A DNA stretch of 64,000 nt from Thalassia testudinum (Eukaryota; Streptophyta; Magnoliopsida; Alismatales; Hydrocharitaceae), in the NCBI GenBank assembly GCA_037157565.1, contig JAZHRO010000036.1, forward strand, positions 22,680,501 through 22,744,500, in the 5' to 3' direction. A model generated the notes under the pieces. It made no database searches and was not told the DNA's origin. It saw only the letters and a program-made list of their open reading frames with translations. A program made the position numbers and the translations under genes. Every line of letters starts with the position of its first letter. The stretch's first letter is position 1. Below are positions 56,794-64,000 of this stretch, in pieces.

Positions 56794-58330
56794 ATGGATC
56801 CTTCCACATCCTATTCGCACTTCCATTCCTACCTTCCTACCACTACTTATTCCCAAAATGATTATTATTCCAACCAAACTTATTCTCATCCATCTTCTAG
56901 TTGGGATAATCCTTATTGGGGATACAGTTTTGGACCTCCATGTTTATGGTCTAGCCCTGGACACCATAATCTTGATTCTTATCCTTCTCCGAGCTACATC
57001 GATTATAGATCACCACCCTCATTTGGATAATCTAATATGATCTACAATCAAGAAGGATATGCTAATCCCTACACTTCTTCAGATTACATTGCTTATAGGA
57101 CATCAACTCCTTATGGACAACCTGAAATGACCTATTATCAGGGAGGGTATCAAGAACCTCAATTCATTGACTCCCTTGCACTGAACCCAAACTCGCCTAA
57201 CCCTGAACCAAACCATTTTGTTTAGGTTAACCAAGTCCAAGATAAGGTGTTGGATAACTTAAGGAATACCATACAATCTCTAGAAGCTCATCCAACACCT
57301 TGCACTGAAGAATTGGAGTCCCTGATTAAGGTGATTGACAATCTTAACAAGTATTTGTTGGATTGGCTCTAGGATGTTAAGGATAAAGGCCAGGGTGAGT
57401 TTTTACTTGGGAAGTTATCGAAATTGAGGATGAGATTTATGATTGCTCTAGTTTAATCTTGGGAGGATTCCCCGGATGAACCCCTGATAGGAGAGCCAAT
57501 GTCAGCATCCGCTCAGGCACCTGTAAGGGGGAACACATTTTACCAGACCAGTGTTGACCAAGTTATTTTAGAGAAATCAAATAAGGATGAATTGATTTAT
57601 TCACCTGAGATCCCTAAGCTAGGGTGCGAGGAAACATATGTCTACATGGAATAGAAAGTGATTGATGATTTTGAAGCATGCATTAATGCAGATTTAGAAT
57701 TCCTTGATTATGAAGGTGAAGAATCATTACGCGAAGTCTCACATGAGTTTACAGAACACAATTTTAGTGAGACAACTAAGCCTGAGGAATTCGATGAATC
57801 ATTTGATGGCCCTAAAATTGAGGAATTTGATCCTGTTGGCCCTCGCATGGCAGATTCAGATCCTGTTATTAAGGATTCAATTCAAAGCCCCATTCCTCAA
57901 TCACACCCCATTGAGCATGTTGATAATTTTGATTTTGAGATCACTAGACCCAAGTCAATTTTGATTCAGCCATCAATTTTGGACTTGGAAATTTTAAATG
58001 GGGTGATTATCATGCAAGAGATCCCAGAGGAGGATAGGTATTGGGAATGATGATTTGGGAAGCTAATTCTAGAGGAAGTAAAGAACCGAGTCTATGGGTG
58101 CCTATTTTTCTGAAACCACCAACCTTCTACTAGGACCCCTATGACATCTTTGACTCAGAGGATGTCCAACCCAATCACAATTTTGTTGATTATCCTTTTG
58201 AGTTTGATTTCTCTGTTATCCAACTTTTTGGACTTGGGTTGCATCCTTAAAAATCGTAGACCGACCCTGCTTTCACACCAATCTCAGGTTTTGGATAATT
58301 TTTATCCATAACCTTAGATATACTCGACCA
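56794..58330 (+). pseudogene. Element G protein: Tyr/Ser/Pro-rich, acidic, LWVP..FY.DPYD C-terminus
   Basis: The frame starts MDPSTSYSHFHSYLPTTTYS at 56794. Residues 1-140 or so are rich in Tyr, Ser, Pro and Gln. A helical part follows (VLDNLRNTIQSLEAHPTPC, LIKVIDNLNKYLLDWL), then an acidic part at 57658-58050 (EACINADLEFLDYEGEESL, EEFDESFDGPKIEEFDPVG). After one base lost near 58049 it continues WEANSRGSKEPSLWVPIFLK and DPYDIFDSEDVQPNHNFVDY. Stops at 57028, 57223, 57370, 57454 and 57652 break it. Element J carries a better preserved copy and H shares the end. I do not recognise the family; the N-terminal composition hints at a gag substitute. Confidence 0.6.
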
Positions 58331-59803
58331 TGGGGTATGGGTGTGCATCACAATCTAGCCCACATCTGTGGACATCTTTTTGTGGCAGGTCCAAAGCTAA
58401 ATTTTCTTATTCTATTTCTGATCTGCACTTGTGAATTCTTTGTTTCTTCCTCTTTTTATAGTATGCACAGCTGAAGGTACTAAATTCAGCATGTATATAG
58501 TTTCTTTTCGTCTCAGAGCGAACCTGTTATTCACGCAAGTCAGGTGCTTTCTACTCTACTCCATTCAGTTTCATGTCTTTTTAATATAATAAGGACATTG
58601 CATTAGATAGGCATGGGGGGTGGATATTCATCTCGGAATTATTTTGTCAACACCATAGATTCTTTTTATTTTCTTTTTATTTATTAAAAAAAATTATGGA
58701 ATTATGAAAATTTCAATCTTAGAGAATAAAATTGTATGACTTGAAGACTTAAACCCTTCAGGTCTTTGGGCTTAATTAGCCCGGGTGTCCACTAAATTGT
58801 GGACTTGTTTCTTGAGTCCTCGCCATTCTAATTTTAGATTTTAGTTGGTTAAAAAAGTTGGGTTGATAAGTACAAGACTTATCAACCCGCCCTCTGATTC
58901 GAGGGGATTTTTAGTCTAAGCATCTACACACTATTTGCACTGACTCGCTTTTCCGTGGTTTTAACGGAAATCGGGTAGCTAATGAACCTTCTAGGGTGGT
59001 ATGGCTGGTAAGTTATCATAGGTAACAACCGATTGGTAGGTTATCTAGAGCCCAGTCACACAACCATTCTTTTCATACTGTCTTTAGGTAAATCTTAGAT
59101 CAGGGAAGCCACCTACTTAGAAAAAAATAAAAGAAAATGAGAAAGGAAAAGAAAAAAAAGAAATAAGCCACACTTCACTATACGAATATGGCTGGCAAGT
59201 TATCGTGGGTAACAACCCATTGGTAGGTTGTCTAGAACCCAACTCAAGAAATGCACGTATAATTCCAAAACACTTAGGAAGAAGTAGAGAAGTAGAGTAA
59301 GCCAGGGAGATATACACTGGGTTTGCCCTTGTGTTGACCCCATAAAAATAGAAGTAAGGAGAAAGCTACCGATTGAATAGATACACCTTTACGCTGAATT
59401 TCTTTTCAAGGTCACCTAGCGACGTAGAAACCCGAAGTATGTTCTAATTGTCGATCAGTGAGTCTATCACATTTCAGGCATAAAGATGTTTAGAACTTAG
59501 GGTTCTCTTCGAGTCTTAGGTGGCTTGAGTGGCCGTAGAAAGCTGCTTCGAAACGCTAAACTCAAAAATAAAAAAAATTAGAAAAGGAGAAAAAGAGAAA
59601 AAGATCCTTCTTTGAATAAGGTGAGGGCCTGAGGCGGTCTACATTTTGGCAGACACCCGGGCGTTGTGGTGTCTCTGTAGTTCATGTCTTAGTTGAAATT
59701 CATAAGAGTTGAAAAATAACTATTACCCAAGAAGTTCGACCTAATTCTCTTCTAAATCGCATGTATTTTTGCTAGGAACTAGCAAAAGATAGGCATGGGG
59801 GTG
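58331..59803 (+). promoter_or_regulatory. Element G post-coding region
   Basis: Modules in order: CAGCTGAAGGTACTAAATTCAG (58469), first purine tract ATAGGCATGGGGGGTGG (58607), ACCCTTCAGGTCTTTGG..CCCGGGTGTCC (58750-58790), perfect GATAAGT..ACTTATC with AACCCGCCCTC (58864-58895), twin copies at 58999-59056 and 59186-59244 around a purine run (59118-59162), GGGAGATATACACTGGG (59305), AGACACC..GGTGTCT hairpin (59651-59674) and the second purine tract AGATAGGCATGGGGG (59788-59801). Confidence 0.75.
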
Positions 59804-60414
59804 TGATGTAAACATGTTTATATCACATAAACCATCTAATTTTGCATGTTTTGAGACATATAGTTGCATCATATATTATAAATATTGCATAACATGCATC
59901 ATCATGCATTTAGATTAGGTTGTATAAATTTTAGGTTAATTTCTCATTTTGTGGTTAGGAAATAGGTCAATATCTTATTGGGGCCTCGGATTGAAGATCC
60001 AAACATACCGATCTGATCAGGGCAACGATTGGAGTCCAACGACTCCAAGATCGCCCTGATCAGGCTTCCGTAGCATTAGATGCAATCCGAGAAAGATCAA
60101 AGGTCAAGGGACCAAGATGGTGTCAAATTGTACATTTGATGACAAATCCGACCGCATGGATGGGTTTGGATTAATGATTGTAGCCCAACAGTGGGAAAAT
60201 CGGTTCAACCCAACATCCGTGGCACCATCTACAAGTCAGAGAAGATGGATGACCAAGATGGCGCCACGTGGAGCCATCTCAGCCGCTAGAACCGACTGCA
60301 ACATCTCTTCTCAACCTCTGAAGGCGTGGGCAAGGCAAGATCTGGGCCGTTGGATCTTATCCAACGGGCATGGGAGCGTGCACTTTAAACATAAGCGAGA
60401 CAAAGCGGCAGCTA

Positions 60415-60466
60415 TAGCGCATTGGTTGAGTGCTCCATACGCGAGTTGAGGGCACGGGTTTGAAAC
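60415..60466 (+). promoter_or_regulatory. tRNA-like Pol III A and B boxes in element G 3' LTR
   Basis: TAGCGCATTGG at 60415 and GGTTTGAAAC at 60457, 42 bases apart, each with one change from the box consensus (A-box G to T, B-box C to T). Confidence 0.55.
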
Positions 60467-60652
60467 TCACCGCGTGCCTTAATTCAGCATAGCGCGAGCA
60501 TAGTCGATTTCGGCCTTTGGATGCAGCATGAGATGGATTTTAAGACGTCCGATCGTTTGATCGAACAATTGAAAATCAAAGAATGTGCTATGGCATTGCG
60601 TGTGGGGAGTGGAAGAGGTGCACAGCGTGTGCACAGATGAAGCCCACGATCT

Positions 60653-60750
60653 GGACTTTAGTGACAATTTTATCCATCACTAAAGACCTTGCTTTTATGT
60701 TTTTAAAGTAAAACGAGCTATTTACCCATTCAAACCTCCCCTATAAATAG
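60653..60750 (+). promoter_or_regulatory. Element G LTR promoter: inverted repeat and TATA box
   Basis: GGACTTTAGTGAC at 60653 pairs with ATCACTAAAGACC ending at 60688. The TATA box CTATAAATAG is at 60741. Same design as in A and B. Confidence 0.68.
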
Positions 60751-61178
60751 CCCTACGACCCCCACACTTTTTTCATCTCTTCCTTCACCTCTCACCCTCT
60801 CCAAAGCTCTAAAGAAGCTTGTCCCAAACTTGAGATGCTCCTCTAGAGCCAAAATCAAAGTTTTCTCCCCCCATTCTAAAAGTGGATTCTACGACGACAA
60901 TGACGCCCTACCTCACCCCCGATTCTTCCTGCTCCTTTCTTCTTCTTTTGTCTTTGTCCTCCATCTTCTAGGAGTCACCCTATCCAGCTCATCCTCCAAG
61001 CAACCATCGAGGAGGATAACATCTCTTTCCCTTCTTTACTGCTTTCTAGAATAGAATTTTCCACTTTCTAGAAGTAATCATTTCCTGCTTTCTAGTTGTA
61101 AAAACAATATTCAGTTGCAAAGTGATTGTTCTCTCTTTCTCTCTCTCTTATTGTTAATATAAAATTCTTTTATTTTAA

Positions 61179-61758
61179 GCGCACGTGCCCATGGCCATTG
61201 GATCAAGATCCAACGGCCCAGATCTTACCTTGCTCACACCTTCAGAGGTTGAGAAGAAATGCTGCGGTCGGTTCGGGCAGCTATGATGGCATCACGTAGG
61301 GCCATCATGGTTGTCCATCTTTTGTGAATTGTAGATGGTGCCACGGATGTCGGATTGGATTGATTTTCTTGCTGTTGGGCTACGATTGCCGATCCAAACC
61401 CATCTGTGAGATCGAATTTCTCATCTGAAGTGTGAATTTGCACCATCTTAGCCCTTGATCTCTGACCTTCCTTGGATTATATCTTGTGCTACGGAAGTTC
61501 GATCAGGGCGATCTTGGAGTCGTTGAACTCCAATCGTCACCTTGATCATATTCGTACGGTTAAATCTTTGATCCGAGGCCTCGATTAAAAGTTGCCCTGT
61601 TACCTGACCACAAAAAGGGAAAATTAACCTAAAATTTGCACAACCTAACCTAAATGCAAGATGATGCATGTATGCAATATTTATAATGTATGATGCAACT
61701 ATGATACTAAGAACATGCATAAATAGACATTTTAGGCTATTCAGATGCATACTCATCA
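61179..61758 (-). repeat. Element J 3' LTR, U3 start only
   Basis: Minus strand TGATGAGTATGCATCTG at 61758, aligned with 59804-60390 of the G LTR (GTGGTCAGGTAACAGGGC, CACCTTGATC-type blocks, GGCCGTTGGATCTTGATCC). It breaks off at about 61179, before the A/B box position. Confidence 0.78.
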
Positions 61759-63291
61759 CACCCCCATGCCTATCTTTTGTTAGTCCCTAGCAAAATCTAT
61801 ATGTTATTTATAGAAGAATTAGGTAAAATTTCTTGGGCAATGGTTATTTTCAACACTTAGAGATTTCAACTAAGAACTTGAACTATAAAGACACAACAGC
61901 GCCCAGGTGTCTACCAAAATGCAAACCACCTCAAGCCCTTGCCTTATTCAAAGAAGGATCTTTTTCTTTTCTTCTTTTCTTTTCTTTTTTTTTTGGGGGA
62001 TTTTTGAGTTTAAGGTTTCGACATAGCTTTCTACGGCCACTCAACCCACCCAAGACTCAAAGTGAATCCTATGTTATAAGCATCTTTGTGTGAAATGTGA
62101 TAGACTCACTGATCAGCAATTAGAACGAACTTCAGGTTTCTACCCCTTATGTGACCGTGGAAGAAATTCTGCCTAAAGGTGTATCTATTCGACCGGCAGG
62201 TTTCTCCCTACTTCTATTCGACCTTGGGGTCAGCATAAGGGCAAGCGAAGTGTATATTTCCCCAGCTTATTCTACTTCTTTGCTTCTTAAGTGTTTTGGA
62301 ATTTAAGGTGCATTTCCTGAGTTAGGTTTTGGACAACCTACCAATGGGCTGTTACCCATTATAACTTGCCAGCCATACTCGTGCAATGAAGTGTGGCTTA
62401 TTTCTTTTTTTCTTTTCTTTTCTCCTTTTCTCTTTTTTTCCCTTTTTTTTGGATAGTTTTCTTTTCTCTTTTTTTTTAGGTAGGTGGCTTCCCTGATCTA
62501 AGGTTTACCTAAAGGCAGCAGGAAAAGAATGGTCGTGTGACTGAGCTTTGGACAACCTACCTATGGGCTATTACCCATGATAACTTGGTAGCCATACCAT
62601 CCTAGAAGGTTCATTAGCTACCCAATTTCTGTAAAGACCATCGAAAAGCAAGTTAGTGCAAATAGTGTGTAGATGCTTAGACTTAAAATCCCCTCAAATC
62701 AGAGAGTGGGTTGATAAGTCATGTACTTATCACCCCAACTTATTTAACCAATTAAAATATGAATTTAGAATGGCGAGGACTTAAGAAACAAGTCCACAAT
62801 TTAGAGGACACCTAGGTTGATTAAGCTCGAAAACTTGAAGGGTCTAAGTGTTCAAATCATACAGTTTTATTATCTAAGATTGAAAATTTTCTAAAGCCCA
62901 AGATATCCTTCCTAATTCAACTTTTTTTTTTAATAAATAAAAAGAAAACAAAAAGAATCTACGGAGCTGACGAAATAATTTAGAGATGAATATCCAACCC
63001 CATGCCTATCTAATGCAATATCCTCATTGTATTAAAAAGACATGAAACAAAGTGGAGTAGAGTAGAAAGCACCTGAATTATGTGAATAACGGGTATGCTC
63101 TATGATGAAAAGAAACTGTATACATGCTGAATTTAGTGCCTTCAGCTAGGCACACTATACAAAGAAGAAGAAATAAAGAATTCACAGGTGTAGGTCAGAA
63201 TTAGAATAAAAAGATTCACCTCAGGACCTTCCGGCAGATGTCTACAGATGTGGACCAGATTGTGATACAGACCCATATCCCTTGGTCAAGT
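61759..63291 (-). promoter_or_regulatory. Element J post-coding region
   Basis: Mirror of the G region: purine tract AGATAGGCATGGGGGTG at 61759-61775, AGACACC hairpin (61888-61912), GAAATATACACTTCG (62246-62262), twin copies at 62330-62378 and 62543-62597 around a pyrimidine (minus: purine) run, foldable ACTTATCA block near 62708-62745, purine tract TAGGCATGGGGTTGG (62995-63009) and CTGAATTTAGTGCCTTCAGC (63127). No protein. Confidence 0.75.
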
Positions 63292-63999
63292 TTATCTAAG
63301 GTTTTGGATAAAAATTATCCAAAACCTGAGCTCAGTATGAAAGCAGAGTCGAGCTTGCGATTTGTGAGGATGCAACTCAAGACCAAAAAGTCGAGTTACA
63401 AAGAAATCAAGCTTAGAAGGATAATCAATGAATGTGCACTTGGGTTGGACATCCTCTGAAATGATGTCATAAGGATCCTGGTAAAGCGTTGGGATTTTTA
63501 GACAAATTGGAACCCTTAGACTCGATCTTTTGCCTCCTCCAGAATTAACTTCCCATATCAATATTTCCCATCTCCTATCCTCCTCATTCAGACTTTCAAA
63601 TTCTGAGACTTCCTGCATGTTAATCACCTCATCTGAATTTTCCAAGTCTAAAAATTGTGATTGAATCAAAATGGATGTCGGTTTACTAATTTCAAAATCT
63701 TTAGTAAGCTCAAAGGGGTGTAATTGAGGAATAGGGCTTTGAATTGAATCCTTCATGAAATCAGGATCTGAATCCACCATGCGAACCCCAACAGGATGAA
63801 GTTCCTCAATTTTAGGGCCATTAAATGGTTTATCAAATTCCTCAGGCCTAGTTGTCTTACTAAAATCGTATTCTGTAAACTCATGTGAGACTTCGCATAA
63901 TGATTCTTCACCTTCAGAATTAAAGAAATCTGAATCTGCGTTAATGTATGTCTCAAAATTATCAATCACTTTCTGATCCATGGAGACATACATTTCCAC
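63292..63999 (-). CDS. Element J protein, C-terminal 235 residues (open, runs off the window)
   Basis: Uninterrupted minus-strand frame: MEMYVSMDQKVIDNFETYIN, acidic middle (NSEGEESLCEVSHEFTEYDF, RPEEFDKPFNGPKIEELHPVG), LEILIWEV-like turn (RRWEILIWEVNSGGGKRSS), then LRVPICLKIPTLYQDPYDII and SEDVQPKCTFIDYPSKLDFF. It is the only intact version of this protein part in the window. It lacks any RT, protease or integrase motif and has no predicted membrane segment. Homologous to element G 57650-58330, and to H in the last block. The function is unknown. Confidence 0.65.
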   Translation of the reverse strand: MEMYVSMDQKVIDNFETYINADSDFFNSEGEESLCEVSHEFTEYDFSKTTRPEEFDKPFNGPKIEELHPVGVRMVDSDPDFMKDSIQSPIPQLHPFELTKDFEISKPTSILIQSQFLDLENSDEVINMQEVSEFESLNEEDRRWEILIWEVNSGGGKRSSLRVPICLKIPTLYQDPYDIISEDVQPKCTFIDYPSKLDFFVTRLFGLELHPHKSQARLCFHTELRFWIIFIQNLR

Positions 64000-64000
64000 A

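Larger units (their letters stand above)
47268..61178 (+). mobile_element. Element G: non-autonomous gypsy element, invaded by the copia element
   Basis: 5' LTR fragment (47268-48134), leader and protein-coding region after the copia insertion (55971-58330), post-coding region and 3' LTR (59804 to about 61178). No gag domain of the B type, protease, RT or integrase. PBS and LTR 3' half are missing, apparently deleted together with the start of the copia LTR. The link between the two LTR pieces is inferred from identical starts and from the shared leader. Confidence 0.7.
59804..61178 (+). repeat. Element G 3' LTR, truncated in U5
   Basis: TGATGTAAACATG start as in the LTRs at 25844 and 47268. 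It includes GGGCCGTTGGATCTTATCC (60346), the A/B box pair, palindrome and TATA box. Compared with element A's LTR it lacks the last 150-200 bp: after TTATTGTTAATAT (61150) the match ends and inverted J sequence begins. Confidence 0.82.
61179..63999 (-). mobile_element. Element J: G-family element in inverted orientation
   Basis: Minus-strand protein, post-coding region and LTR U3 start, in the mirror order of element G. It continues beyond the window. With G it forms an imperfect inverted repeat: about 57650-60390 against 61179-63999, separated by the rest of G's LTR. Confidence 0.8.

Noticed and set aside
1..63999. A host protein-coding gene or non-coding RNA gene
   Set aside because: Every recognisable coding block belongs to a retrotransposon, and the remaining stretches are LTRs, leaders or post-pol regions, apart from 28539-30399 where nothing gene-like was seen.

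Overview
The window is a stack of nested LTR retrotransposons from a plant nuclear genome. Almost every recognisable coding segment is Ty3/gypsy of the Athila/Tat type, plus one Ty1/copia element of the SIRE/Maximus type. The plant assignment rests on these lineages, on primer binding sites of the Athila/Tat form (TGGCGCCGTTGCCGGGGA and decayed versions) and of the initiator-Met form (TGGTATCAGAG), on plant-like TATA boxes in the LTRs, and on target duplications of 5 bp. I found no host gene, tRNA, rRNA or CRISPR array. The species cannot be named from this window.

Layout, left to right. Element 1 (minus; gag start, leader, PBS and a 2.6 kb 5' LTR) occupies 1-3754 and sits inside the protease of element A. 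Element A (plus) is recognisable from 3755 to about 27576. It is cut again by a 4.3 kb TG..CA insertion (5251-9528) in its reverse transcriptase and by the complete 12.9 kb element B (10769-23634, duplication AGTAG) in its integrase. Element B carries a 2.3 kb solo LTR (19376-21630, duplication GTATG). Element A's 3' LTR is followed by an LTR fragment of the element-1 family (to about 28538), an unclassified non-coding stretch, and a minus-strand LTR of the same family ending at 33318. Element H (minus, 33319-41383) has gag, protease and an acidic protein but no reverse transcriptase or integrase; it is inserted in the protease of the old, decayed element K (plus, 41384-47267). K's 3' LTR is cut by element G (5' LTR from 47268), and G is invaded by the SIRE-type copia element (48135-55970). 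G is a non-autonomous element encoding a Tyr/Ser/Pro-rich and acidic protein. Its 3' LTR (59804 to about 61178) faces a related element J (minus, to the window end), making a large imperfect inverted repeat.

Functional reading. A, B and K were autonomous (gag, protease, RT, RNase H, integrase), while G, J and H lack RT and integrase but share leader and post-coding sequence modules with the autonomous ones, so they were probably mobilised in trans. All pol genes are broken. In B every premature stop I could place is a C-to-T or G-to-A transition, as expected for methylated, silenced DNA.

The main unexplained structure is non-coding: (i) tRNA-like RNA polymerase III A and B boxes at a fixed spacing inside U3 of five LTRs; (ii) a hairpin shortly upstream of the TATA box in several LTRs; (iii) conserved, partly duplicated, foldable modules between the end of pol and the 3' LTR, with two purine-rich tracts per element; and (iv) a shared C-terminal domain in the non-autonomous proteins.
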